Positions 47,757 through 56,977 of a stretch of 64,000 nucleotides of DNA are shown piece after piece. The DNA is taken from the NCBI RefSeq assembly GCF_030656115.1, contig NZ_JAUSOO010000129.1, forward strand, positions 80,824 to 144,823, read 5' to 3'. The stretch comes from Hydrogenophaga sp. (GTDB taxonomy: Bacteria; Pseudomonadota; Gammaproteobacteria; Burkholderiales; Burkholderiaceae_C). Every line of letters starts with the position of its first letter. The first letter of the stretch is position 1. A model generated the notes under the pieces. It did no database searches. It was not told the origin of the DNA and saw nothing but the letters and a program-made list of their open reading frames with translations. Made by a program: the position numbers and the translations under genes.

Positions 47757-48380
47757 TCAAACGCCCAGGTAGCGCCCGGGCCGGTGGTTGAGCGTGAGGA
47801 TGGCGCCCACGGCCACGGCACCCAGCACCGACTGCAGCACCCGCTCGGGTGGCACCACGGCCAACGCGGCCAGCACCACCAGCACATCCACCGCCATCTG
47901 CACATGGCCGGCGCGCACGCCGCGTGTCTGCTGCAGCCACTGCGCCACGATGTTCACGCCACCCACACTGGCCTGGTGGCGCAACAGGGCCAGCAGTCCG
48001 AAGCCGATGAGGAAGCCTCCCAGCACCGAAGCCACCCAGACATTGAGCAACTCAAAGCGCACCACCTGGGGCGCCAGCGCGGTGAACAGCGACACCAGCG
48101 TCACCGCCACCAGGCTCTTGAGCGTGAAGGCCGTGCCCAGGCGCCGCCACGACAGCCAGAAAAACGGCAGGCTGAACACAAAGAAGCACAGCGCCAGGCT
48201 CCAGCCCGTGGCGTAGCTCACCAGGAACGCAATGCCGGCCACGCCGCCGGTGAGCAGGCCAGCGTGGGCAAACATGGTGAGCCCCAGCGCCACGAACAGC
48301 GAGCCGGCCAGCAGCGCGTGCCCGTCGTCGAGCCAGGAATGGGAGAGTCGGGCCAGGGCCGACGGTGTGGATGAGGACAT
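47757..48380 (-). CDS. YitT-family membrane protein
   Basis: A 207-residue membrane protein of five to six helices with the YitT/DUF161 pattern: an N-terminal GLTMFAHAGLLTGGVAGIAFL repeat and a second half GFGLLALLRHQASVGGVNIVAQWLQ. Function unknown; transport is suggested. ATG 48380 was used; a GTG two codons earlier is possible. It may be the last gene of the cyanate operon (40 bases after the NTF2-like gene). Confidence 0.8.
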   Translation of the reverse strand: MSSSTPSALARLSHSWLDDGHALLAGSLFVALGLTMFAHAGLLTGGVAGIAFLVSYATGWSLALCFFVFSLPFFWLSWRRLGTAFTLKSLVAVTLVSLFTALAPQVVRFELLNVWVASVLGGFLIGFGLLALLRHQASVGGVNIVAQWLQQTRGVRAGHVQMAVDVLVVLAALAVVPPERVLQSVLGAVAVGAILTLNHRPGRYLGV

Positions 48381-48420
48381 GCCCACAGCCCAAGCACATC
48401 GCGTGCCGTGCTGGGGTGCG

Positions 48421-48888
48421 CTACAACCCCAGCGCGCTCAAACCCGGGTGCTCGGCCGGGCGCGGGCCCAGCGGCCAGTGGAACAGGCGTTCGCTGGCGT
48501 GAATGGGCCGGTCGTTGATGCTGGCGTGGCGCTGCGCCATGTAGCCCTCGTCGTTGAACTGCCAGTTCTCGTTGCCGAACGAGCGGAACCACTGGCCCGA
48601 ATCGTCGTGCCACTCGTAGACGAAGCGCACGGCAATGCGGTGCGTGTCAAATGCCCACAGTTCCTTGATGAGCCGGTAGTCCAGCTCGCGCGCCCACTTG
48701 CGCACCAGCAAGGCGTGCACCTCCGAGCGCCCCACCGGAAACTCCACCCGGTTGCGCCAGCGCGTGTCTTCGGTGTAAACCTTGACCACCCGGTCAGGGT
48801 CCCGTGTGTTCCACGCGTCCTCCGCCATGCGCACCTTTTGCGCGGCGGTCTCGGCGGTGAAGGGCGGCAGCGGTGGCCGAGGTTCCAT
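48421..48888 (-). CDS. NTF2-like (DUF1348) protein
   Basis: A 155-residue SnoaL/NTF2-fold protein. The start ([25 protein letters not shown]) and the segment [38 protein letters not shown] match DUF1348. No catalytic role is established. ATG 48888 was preferred to a longer frame from 48924. It follows the second binding-protein gene by 56 bases. Confidence 0.82.
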   Translation of the reverse strand: MEPRPPLPPFTAETAAQKVRMAEDAWNTRDPDRVVKVYTEDTRWRNRVEFPVGRSEVHALLVRKWARELDYRLIKELWAFDTHRIAVRFVYEWHDDSGQWFRSFGNENWQFNDEGYMAQRHASINDRPIHASERLFHWPLGPRPAEHPGLSALGL

Positions 48889-48944
48889 GGCGCGATGTCC
48901 TTTCCTGGGGTTGCCGTTGTGCATCGAATCGGGTGCGGCCCCGC

Positions 48945-50327
48945 TCAGGCCCCGGCCCGGATCGGGAACGAGCGCAGGTACTCATCTGGCTTGTTGGCAT
49001 CAAATGCCTTGCCCATGATGCGGTGGCTGCGCATGGTGCCTTCGGGCGCACGCCAACCCGCTTGCGCCATCTGCTTCTTGGCATCGGTCAGCAGGAACAC
49101 CTGGTCAGCGATGTGCTGGAAGTTCACGTCGTTCTTGACATAACCCCATCGCTTCATCTGCGTGAGCATCCAGATCGCCTGGCTGTGCCAGGGCACCGGG
49201 TCGAACAGAATGCGGTCGGGCACGTCGTGGCGGGTACCCAGACCATCGTCGTACTTGCCGGTCATCACCTGCATCAGCAACTCGGGTGGCTGGTTCAGGT
49301 ATTGTGGTTGTGCAATGGCCTGCACCATCTGCTCGCGCGAGCCGGGCAGACTGGCCAGCACCGACGCGCTGATGATGGCCCGGTACAGCGCCGAAAACGT
49401 GTCGGGAAACTGTTGAATGAAAGCCGCCGACACGCCAAAAGCACAGCAGGGGTGCCCATCCCAAATGGCCTTGGTGAGCAGGTGGATGAAGCCCACGCCC
49501 TCGAACACGGCCCGCTGGTTGAACGGCTCGGCCACGATGAAGCCGTCGATCGTCTGCGCCTTGAGTTGGGCCAGCATGTCGGGCGGCGCCATCACCTGCA
49601 GCGTCACATCCTTGTCGGGGTTCAGCCCATGCTCCGCGAGGTAATAGCGCAGCAGGTAGTTGTGCATCGAATGTTCAAACGGAATGCCAAACCGCATGCC
49701 CTTCCAGTTTTTGGGGTCCCGGTTGTCCTTGTGCTTTTGGTGCAAGGTGATGGCGTTGCCGTTGGTGTTCTGGATGGACGCCACATGCATCGGCTGCGCG
49801 GGCGAGCCCAGCCCCAGGGACATGGCCAAAGGCATGGGCGACAGAAAATGGGTCGCATCCAGTTCACCCTTGAGCATGCGTTCGCGGATCGTGCCCCAAC
49901 CGGGGGTTTTGACCAGCTGCACATTCAGCCCCCGCTGTTGGTAGAGCCCCATCGGGTGGGCGCCGATCAGCGGTGTGGCACAGGTGATGGGCAAGAACCC
50001 CAGCTTCAGGTCTTTTTTCTCGGGCGTGCGCTGTTCCTGTGCCATGGCCTGCAGACTGACCAGTGCGCCGGCAGGCAATGCCGATGCCACCGCCGCGCGC
50101 AAGCTGGCCGCACCCACGGTCTGCAACAGCTTGCGACGCAGGGCCGACGCCGGAAACAAGGCCTTCAAAAGTGCCGCTTCCTGCGTCTGCTGAATGTGCG
50201 TTTCAACGCTGACATCTGCCACCGTGGGGCTGCAGACCCCGGTGGGTGGATGGGACTGACCACAGGCGCACGACCAGGATCGCAGTGATGGGATGAGCGG
50301 CTGGTCTGACAGCAAACGTCGAAACAT
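48945..50327 (-). CDS. NrtA/CmpA-like ABC substrate-binding protein (2), cyanate operon
   Basis: A 460-residue paralogue of the binding protein at 52752. The N-terminal 60 residues carry CACG (C20/C22), then a twin-arginine-type export signal ([13 protein letters not shown] at 64-65, hydrophobic to [10 protein letters not shown] near 97) and a NMT1/NrtA domain ([35 protein letters not shown]). It would bind an oxyanion such as nitrate, cyanate or bicarbonate in the periplasm. The export signal begins unusually deep in the protein. It lies 21 bases after cynS, on the same transcript. Confidence 0.85.
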   Translation of the reverse strand: MFRRLLSDQPLIPSLRSWSCACGQSHPPTGVCSPTVADVSVETHIQQTQEAALLKALFPASALRRKLLQTVGAASLRAAVASALPAGALVSLQAMAQEQRTPEKKDLKLGFLPITCATPLIGAHPMGLYQQRGLNVQLVKTPGWGTIRERMLKGELDATHFLSPMPLAMSLGLGSPAQPMHVASIQNTNGNAITLHQKHKDNRDPKNWKGMRFGIPFEHSMHNYLLRYYLAEHGLNPDKDVTLQVMAPPDMLAQLKAQTIDGFIVAEPFNQRAVFEGVGFIHLLTKAIWDGHPCCAFGVSAAFIQQFPDTFSALYRAIISASVLASLPGSREQMVQAIAQPQYLNQPPELLMQVMTGKYDDGLGTRHDVPDRILFDPVPWHSQAIWMLTQMKRWGYVKNDVNFQHIADQVFLLTDAKKQMAQAGWRAPEGTMRSHRIMGKAFDANKPDEYLRSFPIRAGA

Positions 50328-50347
50328 GGGTTCTCCGCCAGCGCTGC

Positions 50348-50791
50348 TCAGTACTGCTTGTAGGGAAGGAACTTGCCCGACATGACGATGTTCACGCGGT
50401 CGCCGTTCGGATCGGCCTGGCGCTGCAGGTCCATCTTGAAGTCGATCGCGCTCATGATGCCGTCGCCGAACTCTTCGTGGATCAGCTCCTTGAAGGTGGT
50501 GCCGTACACGCTCACCAGTTCGTAGAAGCGGTAGATCAGCGGGTCGGTGGGCACGCTGGTGGGCAGCGAGCCTTTGTAGGGCACGACCATCAGCCATTTT
50601 TGTTCGTCGGCGCTCAGGCCGAAGATCTCGCCCAGCGCTGCGGCTTGGGCCGGGGTGGCGGTCATCTGGCCCAGGCACAGCGCCGTGGTCCATTCCTTGG
50701 ACTGGCCCACCTTCTGGGCCACGTCGGCCCAGCTCAGGCCTTGGGTGACTTTGGTGTTGATGATTTTTTCGGTGACGGCGAGTCGGCTCAT
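50348..50791 (-). CDS. cynS: Cyanase (cyanate hydratase)
   Basis: A 147-residue cyanase of normal length. An N-terminal HTH-like domain (LSWADVAQKVGQSKEWTTALCLG) and the catalytic C-terminal domain follow, with YRFYELVSVYGTTFKELIHEEFGDGIMSAIDF holding the Arg/Glu/Ser triad region. It splits cyanate with bicarbonate to ammonia and CO2. It is the fourth gene of an operon with ABC-transport genes. Confidence 0.96.
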   Translation of the reverse strand: MSRLAVTEKIINTKVTQGLSWADVAQKVGQSKEWTTALCLGQMTATPAQAAALGEIFGLSADEQKWLMVVPYKGSLPTSVPTDPLIYRFYELVSVYGTTFKELIHEEFGDGIMSAIDFKMDLQRQADPNGDRVNIVMSGKFLPYKQY

Positions 50792-50828
50792 GGGTTGCCT
50801 CTTGGTGGTTAAAACAGAAGGAAGGAAA

Positions 50829-50889
50829 GGGGAACGAGGGGGAACGAGGGGACGTTGTCGAGGGGCGCCGCGCAGCGGCGCAGGGGGTC
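50829..50889. repeat. Intercistronic repeat between cynS and the ATPase gene
   Basis: Two tandem GGGAACGAGG units (from about 50830) are followed by GAGGGGCGCCGCGCAGCGGCG and CAGGGGGTC (to 50889). The second part resembles the palindromic block inside copA. It ends at the stop codon of the ATPase gene. Confidence 0.5.
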
Positions 50890-51682
50890 AATGAGCCTTT
50901 GCTCTGGAAACGAGGAAATCCACGATGTGATTTCTGAGTTCGTAATAGCCATCAAGGTGGTGCAGCTGCGCGCGCGTGCGGCTGCGTGGCAACGGGTTGA
51001 CCACCACTTCGGCCATGCCACCGGGCTTGTAGCCCTGGTCGGTTTCGGTACCGTTGCTCATGAGCAAAATGCGGTCGGCCAGCAAAATGGCCTCGTCCAC
51101 GTCGTGCGTGATCATGAACACGGTCTGGTGCGTCTCGCGCACGATGCCCATCAGCTCGTCCTGGATGGTGCCGCGCGTGAGCGCGTCGAGTGCGCCGAAG
51201 GGCTCGTCGAGCAGCAGCATCTTGGGCTGGATGGCAAAGGCGCGCGCAATGCCCACGCGCTGCTTCATGCCACCCGAGAGCTGGCTGGGTTTTTTGTCGA
51301 TGGCCGGGCTCAGGCCCACCATGGCCACGTGTTTTTCCACCTGCGCGTCCACCTCCGCTTTGCCCCAGTCGGGCCAGCGCGACTTGACCGCAAAGGCGAT
51401 GTTTTGCCGCACGGTGAGCCAGGGCATGAGTGCGTGGCTCTGGAACACCACGCCGCGCTCCAGGCTGGGGCCGCTGATTTCGCGCCCGTCCATGAAACAG
51501 TGGCCGCTGGTGGCGGTGTCGAGCCCGGCCAGCACGTTGAGGATGGTGGTTTTGCCGCAGCCGCTGTGGCCGATGATGCAGACGAATTCGCCCTTGTGAA
51601 TGGTGAACGACACGTCGGCAAACACCGGCTTGTCGGCCTGGTAAGCCTTGGCAAGGTGTTCGACTTTCAGGAAACCAGACAT
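50888..51682 (-). CDS. Nitrate/cyanate-type ABC transporter ATPase
   Basis: A 264-residue ATPase of the NrtD/CynD/TauB group: Walker A GHSGCGKTT near 40-48, Q-loop FQSHALMPW, signature LSGGMKQRV, Walker B MLLLDEPFGALD. It powers the permease encoded just upstream. ATG 51682 was chosen; the ribosome site is AAGG. The single-domain form has no fused CmpC-type binding domain. Confidence 0.92.
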   Translation of the reverse strand: MSGFLKVEHLAKAYQADKPVFADVSFTIHKGEFVCIIGHSGCGKTTILNVLAGLDTATSGHCFMDGREISGPSLERGVVFQSHALMPWLTVRQNIAFAVKSRWPDWGKAEVDAQVEKHVAMVGLSPAIDKKPSQLSGGMKQRVGIARAFAIQPKMLLLDEPFGALDALTRGTIQDELMGIVRETHQTVFMITHDVDEAILLADRILLMSNGTETDQGYKPGGMAEVVVNPLPRSRTRAQLHHLDGYYELRNHIVDFLVSRAKAH

Positions 51683-51749
51683 CGGAGAAACCTTTTCAGT
51701 GGGGGCGTTCACAGGAACCGAAAGTGCCGCGCTTTCGCGCACGCTGGTG

Positions 51750-52613
51750 TCACTCCACATAGGTCACCACCTTCTGCAACTGCGCAAACATCAGGTCGAG
51801 CAACATGCCGACCACGCCGATCAGCAACACGGCAAAGATCACGTTGGTGAGCGAGAGGTTGTTCCACTCGTTCCACACGAAGTAACCGATGCCCGTGCCA
51901 CCCACCAGCATCTCGGCCGCCACGATCACCAGCCACGCAATGCCCATGCTGATGCGCATGCCGGTGAGGATGGTGGGCGCGGCGGCGGGCAGGATCACCT
52001 GAAACGCTTTGCGCAGCGGGTTCACTTCGAGCGTGCTGGCCACGTTGAGCCACTCGCGCTTGACCGCCGCCACACCGAAGGCGGTGTTGATCAGCATCGG
52101 CCAGATGGAGCAGATGAAGATGACGAAGATGCCGCTCACGTCGGAGTCTTTGAGCGCGTAGAGCGCCAGCGGCATCCAGGCCAGCGGGCTGATGGGTTTG
52201 AGCACCTGCACGAAGGGGTCCAGTGCCTTGCGCATCAGCGGCGACATGCCGATGAGAAAGCCCAGCGGGATCGCCACCACCATGGCCAGCAGGTAGCCCG
52301 CGGCCACGCGCGCCAGCGAATGACCGAGCTGGATGCCGATGCCCTTGTCGTTCGGGCCCTTGTCGTAGAACGGGTCCGACAGGTGCCCCCAGCTCGCCTG
52401 CGCCACAGCCCATGGCCCCGGCACGCCGGCGCTCTTTTCGGTGCCTGGGTCCTTGCCCATCATCTGCAGGTATTCGATCTCTTCGGCGCTCATGCCCGCC
52501 GACGAACCTCCGACCGACGGACCGCTGGTGGACAGCTCCCAGATGCCGAGAAAACAGACCAGCAGCAGCAGCGAGACCACCGCTGCGCGAGCGTTGAGGC
52601 TGAACATCTTCAT
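51750..52613 (-). CDS. Nitrate/cyanate-type ABC transporter permease
   Basis: A 287-residue inner-membrane permease of the NrtB/CynB group. There is an N-terminal signal-anchor helix and five further helices; the EAA loop is in TLEVNPLRKAFQVILPAAAPTILTG. It follows the first binding-protein gene and precedes the ATPase gene. Gap to the upstream gene holds a hairpin repeat. Confidence 0.9.
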   Translation of the reverse strand: MKMFSLNARAAVVSLLLLVCFLGIWELSTSGPSVGGSSAGMSAEEIEYLQMMGKDPGTEKSAGVPGPWAVAQASWGHLSDPFYDKGPNDKGIGIQLGHSLARVAAGYLLAMVVAIPLGFLIGMSPLMRKALDPFVQVLKPISPLAWMPLALYALKDSDVSGIFVIFICSIWPMLINTAFGVAAVKREWLNVASTLEVNPLRKAFQVILPAAAPTILTGMRISMGIAWLVIVAAEMLVGGTGIGYFVWNEWNNLSLTNVIFAVLLIGVVGMLLDLMFAQLQKVVTYVE

Positions 52614-52679
52614 TTCACAAACTCCAATTTCGGGTGTCGCACGAACCTTTCCGGCGCGAAACAGACCATTCCAGGAATG

Positions 52680-52746
52680 CCGTGGAACCGGCTTTGCCGG
52701 CCCACGGGCATGGCTCCCTTGAGGGCGTCGCGCGAAGCGCGGCGGG
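52680..52746. repeat. Intercistronic GC-rich hairpin repeat in the cyanate operon
   Basis: CCGTGG-aa-CCGGC-TTT-GCCGG-c-CCACGG (52680-52707) forms a strong stem, followed by CGTCGCGCGAAGCGCGGCGGGCG (second stem). It lies between the binding-protein stop and the permease start, where it may lower downstream expression relative to the binding protein. Confidence 0.6.
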
Positions 52747-52751
52747 CGTGG

Positions 52752-54155
52752 TCAGGCCTTGCTGATGGCGAAGCTCTTGGCGTAAGCCGCAGCCTTGGCC
52801 GGATCGAACTCCTTGCCCATGATCTGGTGCTTGGTGTAGGTCGGGCCGGCCTTGAACTCCTGCCCCAGGTCCTTCATGTGCTTGCGCGCGTCGGTGATCA
52901 GGAACACCTTTTCGGCAATGGCCTTGTAGTCCACATCGCCCTTCACATAGCCCCAGCGCTGCATCTGCGTGAGCATCCACACGGCCATGCTCTGCCAGGG
53001 CATGGGGTCGAAGTCGGCGCGGTCGGGCACTTTCTGGATCTTGCCCAGGCCGTCGGCGTAGGTGCCGGTGAGCACCTGCCTGACCACGATCTCGGGCTGG
53101 TTCAGGTACTGCGCGGGCGCGATCACTTTGGCGATGAGTTCGCGGTTTTTCGGCTGGCGCGCCATGGCAGCGGCCGTGAGCACGGCGCGGTACAGCGCGG
53201 CGAAGGTGTTCGGGTTCTTCTGGATGAACTCGGTGGTGGTGCCGAAGGCGCAGCAGGGGTGGCCGTGCCACAGGTCTTTGGTGAGCGTGTGCAGGTAGCC
53301 CACTTCTTCGTAGACGGCGCGCTGGTTGAACGGATCGGGGCCCAGGAAGCCGTCGATGTTGCCGGCGCGCAGGTTGGCCACCATCTCGGGCGGCGCGATC
53401 ACGCGCAGCTGCACGTCGGTGTCGGGGTTGATGCCGTGCTCGGCCAGGAAGTAGCGCAGCAGGAAGTTGTGCATCGAGTAGTCGAACGGAATGCCGAACT
53501 TCATGCCCTTCCAGTTCTTCGGGTCGCGGTTGTCCTTGTGGCGGATCGACATCGTGATGGCCTGGCCATTGATGTTCTGGATCGTCGCCACGTTGGTGGG
53601 CACGGCGTTGGAGCCCAGGCCCATGCTCATGGCCAGCGGCATGGGGCTGAGGAAGTGCGAGGCGTCGTATTCCTTGTTGATCACCTTGTCGCGGATCAGC
53701 GCCCAGCCGGCGGTTTTGGTGACTTCGACCTTGAGCCCCTGCTTCTCATAGAAGCCCAGCGGGTGCGCCATGATCAGCGGCGTGGCGCAGGTGATCGGAA
53801 TGAAACCGATCTTGAGGTTGGTTTTTTCCAGACTGCCTTTTTCTTGCGCCATGGCCTGCATGCTGGCCACCGGCAACACGCTGGCAATGGCCGCCATGGC
53901 CGTGCCCTTGCCCACCGCGCGCAGGAACAGGCGGCGCTGCTCGTCGTGCGGGAACAGCGCCTTCACCAGGGTGGCTTCGATGAACGCGTTGCTGTAGGCC
54001 TCGAACTCGGCGCTCTCGCTGCGCCGGCGCAACTCGATGGCCGCGCCGTCGGCCGCCACCTCGGCGTGGTGGTCGGCCAGCGTGTGGTCGCGGCCACAGC
54101 TGCACTTCAGCATCAGAGGACGGTCGGCGTTGTAGGGATCGAAGAATTCGGACAT
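52752..54155 (-). CDS. NrtA/CmpA-like ABC substrate-binding protein (1), cyanate operon
   Basis: A 467-residue protein. The N-terminus holds CSCGRDHTLADHH (C18/C20), then about 50 charged residues, then a twin-arginine export signal beginning EQRRLFLRAVG (RR at 74-75) with a hydrophobic stretch to SMQAMAQ near 104. The rest is an NrtA/CmpA domain ([36 protein letters not shown]). It delivers an anion to the permease. GAGGTG precedes ATG 54155. First gene of the operon; a 28-base palindrome lies 112 bases upstream. Confidence 0.88.
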   Translation of the reverse strand: MSEFFDPYNADRPLMLKCSCGRDHTLADHHAEVAADGAAIELRRRSESAEFEAYSNAFIEATLVKALFPHDEQRRLFLRAVGKGTAMAAIASVLPVASMQAMAQEKGSLEKTNLKIGFIPITCATPLIMAHPLGFYEKQGLKVEVTKTAGWALIRDKVINKEYDASHFLSPMPLAMSMGLGSNAVPTNVATIQNINGQAITMSIRHKDNRDPKNWKGMKFGIPFDYSMHNFLLRYFLAEHGINPDTDVQLRVIAPPEMVANLRAGNIDGFLGPDPFNQRAVYEEVGYLHTLTKDLWHGHPCCAFGTTTEFIQKNPNTFAALYRAVLTAAAMARQPKNRELIAKVIAPAQYLNQPEIVVRQVLTGTYADGLGKIQKVPDRADFDPMPWQSMAVWMLTQMQRWGYVKGDVDYKAIAEKVFLITDARKHMKDLGQEFKAGPTYTKHQIMGKEFDPAKAAAYAKSFAISKA

Positions 54156-54266
54156 GGCACACCTCGTGAGTTGTAGACGCGGTGTGCATTGCAAGCAGCG
54201 GGCCAGAAGCCGTGCCAGTCAGCGGCGTGGGCGCACGGGTTCTGCATTTCGCAGCAGTGGGCACCA

Positions 54267-54294
54267 CGCGGTGTAGGGCTGGCCCTACACCGCG
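54267..54294. repeat. 28-base near-perfect palindrome between regulator and cyanate operon
   Basis: CGCGGTGTAGGGC (54267-54279) and GCCCTACACCGCG (54282-54294) are exact complements around TG. It lies 8 bases past the stop of the response-regulator gene and 112 bases before the first cyanate-operon gene, so it could end the first transcript, serve as operator for the second, or both. No T-run follows. Confidence 0.8.
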
Positions 54295-54301
54295 GTCCCA
54301 T

Positions 54302-54973
54302 TCAGATGGGTTTGGCGGTGCGCGCGTGCCGCTCGGCGTACAGCGCCAGTTCCACATCGTTCTTGGCGCCGGTCTTTTCCAGGATGCGTGCCCGGTAGGT
54401 GCTCACCGTGTTGGGCGCCAGGCCCAGCTGCGCACCAATTTCGCTCACGGTCATGCCTTGCGTGAGCAGGCGGTAGACCTGGTGCTCGCGGTGCGACAGC
54501 GTTTCGGGCCCGCCCTGGGCCGAGGCGCTGCCCACCGCCGCGGCCAGTGCTTCGGCCGTGGCCTGGCTCAGAAACACGCCGCCGCTGGCGGCCTTGCGCA
54601 CGGCGGCGAGCATGTCGTCGGGGTCGGCGCTTTTGTTCAGGTAGCCGCAGGCGCCCAGGCGGATGCAGCGCACGGCGTATTGCTTTTCGGGGTAGGTGCT
54701 GAGCATGAGCACCGGCAGGCGCGGGTGTTCGCGCTTGAGCGCCTGCAACACATCGAGCCCGTCCAGCCCCGGCATGGCGATGTCGAGCAGCACCACGTCC
54801 AGCCCCTGCGGGCCGCCCAGCGCCTGCACCATGGCCAGCACCTCGGTGCCGGTCTGGGCCTCGGCCACCACCTGCACATCGGGCGCGTCGGCCAGGATCT
54901 GCTTGAGCCCCTCGCGCACGATGCGGTGGTCGTCCCCGATCAGCACGCGCAAGGTGTCGGGCAGTGGGTTCAT
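54302..54973 (-). CDS. NarL/FixJ-family response regulator
   Basis: A 223-residue protein. The receiver domain has the phospho-acceptor Asp in VVLLDIAMPGLDG (near residue 63) and Lys in YLNKSAD. The C-terminal LuxR-type HTH is LSHREHQVYRLLTQGMTVSE, then LGLAPNTVSTYRARILEK. ATG 54973 overlaps the kinase stop by four bases. Its place just upstream of the cyanate operon, in place of a LysR-type CynR, suggests that it controls it (inference). Confidence 0.9.
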   Translation of the reverse strand: MNPLPDTLRVLIGDDHRIVREGLKQILADAPDVQVVAEAQTGTEVLAMVQALGGPQGLDVVLLDIAMPGLDGLDVLQALKREHPRLPVLMLSTYPEKQYAVRCIRLGACGYLNKSADPDDMLAAVRKAASGGVFLSQATAEALAAAVGSASAQGGPETLSHREHQVYRLLTQGMTVSEIGAQLGLAPNTVSTYRARILEKTGAKNDVELALYAERHARTAKPI

Positions 54974-56178
54974 GGGGCAACTCCGTCGGGCAAGGTGAGC
55001 GTGAGGCACATGCGCGTGCCCTGTCCTGGTGCGCTGCTGATGTGCACCTCGCCGCCAAAGTGGCGGGCGCGTTCGCGCATGCCCATCACGCCGTAGGCGT
55101 CGGCGGCTTCAAAGGCTTGCGCCAGGGCGCCCACGCCGTTGTCTTGCACCGCCAGGCTCAACGCACGACCGTGCACCACAATGGACACCGCCAGGTGCCG
55201 AGCGTGCGCGTGGCGGCCCACGTTGCTCAGCATTTCCTGAAAAATGCGAAACACCGCCATGGCCAGCGGCTCGGGTGGCTCGGGCACGCCGTCCACGGCC
55301 AGGCACCAGTCCAGGGTCATTTCAGCGGACTGCACAAACTCTTGTGCCTGCCATTCCAGCGCGGCCCACAGGCCCTGGTGGTCCAGAATGCTGGGGCGCA
55401 GGTCGGTGATGATGCGGCCCACGTTGTCCACCGCGGTCTCAATCAGGCGGCTCATGTTCTGGCACTTGCAGCGCATGCGCTCGCGCATGACGCCCGCGGC
55501 CTCGGGGCTGCGCTGCGGCTGTTCGGCCAGGCGCTTGTCCATCCAGTTCACGTCCATCTTCAGCGCCACCAGCAGGCTGCCCAGCTCGTCGTGCACCTCG
55601 CGGGCAATGCGGGTGCGCTCGTCTTCGCGCACGGTTTCCGACCACGCGGCCAGCTCGCGCACCTGCTTCAAAGCCGTGGCCAGCGCCCGTGTGCGCTCGT
55701 TCACGCGCTCTTCCAGCCCGTCTTTGGCGCGCTGCAGTGCGTCGGCGGCGCGCTTGCGCTCGGTGATGTCGACAAACGTGACCACCGCGCCGCGCACCTG
55801 CGGGCCATCCAGAATGGGGTGGCTGGAATACTCCACCGGAAACGCCGTGCCGTCGCGGCGCCAGAACACCTCGCTGTCGATGCGGCAGGGCAGGCCCTGG
55901 CGAAAGGCGTTGAAGATGGGGCACTCGGCTTCGGGGTAGGGCGAGCCGTCGGCGCGCGCGTGGTGGGTCAGCTCGTGCATGTTGCGGCCCAACAACTCGG
56001 CGGGCTCAAAACCGATCATGCGGGCACCGGCCTGGTTGATGAACACGCACAGCCCGTCCAGGTCCACGCCGTAGATGCCTTCGCCGGTGGAGGCCAGCAA
56101 CAGCGCCAGCGGATCGCGCCAGGCCTCGGCGGCGGGCGTCTGAGGGCGGCTGAACCAAGCGTGGGCATCCAAGGGCAT
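54970..56178 (-). CDS. PAS-domain sensor histidine kinase (NarX/DegS type)
   Basis: A 402-residue soluble kinase with no membrane helix. One PAS domain (about 20-145, ending TFVDITERK), a coiled coil, HisKA_3 with the phospho-histidine in RIAREVHDELGSLLVALK, and an HATPase with DNGVGAL and GVMGMRERARHFGG. PAS would sense a cytoplasmic signal. The kinase and NarL-type regulator genes overlap. ATG 56178 was chosen; the divergent gene starts 122 bases away. Confidence 0.9.
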   Translation of the reverse strand: MPLDAHAWFSRPQTPAAEAWRDPLALLLASTGEGIYGVDLDGLCVFINQAGARMIGFEPAELLGRNMHELTHHARADGSPYPEAECPIFNAFRQGLPCRIDSEVFWRRDGTAFPVEYSSHPILDGPQVRGAVVTFVDITERKRAADALQRAKDGLEERVNERTRALATALKQVRELAAWSETVREDERTRIAREVHDELGSLLVALKMDVNWMDKRLAEQPQRSPEAAGVMRERMRCKCQNMSRLIETAVDNVGRIITDLRPSILDHQGLWAALEWQAQEFVQSAEMTLDWCLAVDGVPEPPEPLAMAVFRIFQEMLSNVGRHAHARHLAVSIVVHGRALSLAVQDNGVGALAQAFEAADAYGVMGMRERARHFGGEVHISSAPGQGTRMCLTLTLPDGVAP

Positions 56179-56299
56179 GCAACGCACAAGCAATCGATGT
56201 GCCAAAGCGCTGTGTGTTTTTGCCACCGCGGGCATGGCAACGGCGGCACAATGCCCGTCTACCGTTCCTCTACAGCCCCTCCATCTGCCCAACACCCCC

Positions 56300-56923
56300 A
56301 TGGCTCTGCTCGACAAACTGTTTGGCGCGCACCGCGAAAAGAACGCATCCGATTCACGCCACCCCACGCCCCGCGAGGCGGCGGTGAGCGGCTCGTCCAG
56401 CGCCCACGAAGCGGCCCGGCTGCTGCGCGCACCCACCGCGCTGATGCAGCTCAGCGAGACCGAGGCACTTACCATCGTCGGCTTCATGACGCCGCACCGC
56501 TTTGCCAGCGGCACCACCATCATCCGCCAGGGTGAGGTCACCGACACCGGCTTCATGGTGCTGGTGCTGGACGGGGAAATCACGGTGGAAAACCTGATCG
56601 GGCACCGCGTCAACCCGGTCACGGTCAACGTGCTGGGGCCGGGCAGCCTGATTGGCGAAATGGCGCTGGTGGACGGCGCAGCCCGCTCCGCCACCTGCAC
56701 CGCCAGCACCGATGTGCACTGCGCGGTGCTCACGCGCGAGGCGCTGGAAACCCTCATCACCAAACGCCCGGCCACCGCCGCCAAACTCATGACCGCGGTG
56801 GCCCAGCGCCTGGCCGAGCGGCTGCGCGAGAGCATCCACAAACAGCAGATCTACAGCAAGCTGGTGCAGTCGCTGCAAGAGGAGCTGGACGCGCTGATGC
56901 CCACAAACGACAGGAGGCGTTGA
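56300..56923 (+). CDS. Cyclic-nucleotide-binding-domain protein without HTH
   Basis: A 207-residue protein with a basic N-terminal tail and one cNMP-binding barrel (about 60-160) holding GSLIGEMALVDGAARSATCTA, the phosphate-binding cassette with the conserved R...S/A pattern. A C-terminal helical segment (LAERLRESIHKQQIYSKLVQSLQEELD) follows. There is no DNA-binding domain, so it is a sensor or scaffold. Divergent from the kinase gene; its role is unknown. Confidence 0.8.
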   Translation: MALLDKLFGAHREKNASDSRHPTPREAAVSGSSSAHEAARLLRAPTALMQLSETEALTIVGFMTPHRFASGTTIIRQGEVTDTGFMVLVLDGEITVENLIGHRVNPVTVNVLGPGSLIGEMALVDGAARSATCTASTDVHCAVLTREALETLITKRPATAAKLMTAVAQRLAERLRESIHKQQIYSKLVQSLQEELDALMPTNDRRR

Positions 56924-56941
56924 GTCAGGGCGGCGCTGAAC

Positions 56942-56972
56942 AAGTCCCCCCACGCTGCCGCTGCGCGGGGCG
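56942..56972. repeat. GC-rich palindromic repeat between convergent genes
   Basis: CCCCCCACGCTGCCGCTGCGCGGGG..., related on the other strand to the block inside copA. It lies between the cNMP-domain and Crp/Fnr genes. Confidence 0.45.
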
Positions 56973-56977
56973 CCGCC

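Noticed and set aside
50829..50850. Tandem GGGAACGAGG units as a CRISPR or minisatellite
   Set aside because: Only two copies with no spacers; part of an intercistronic repeat.
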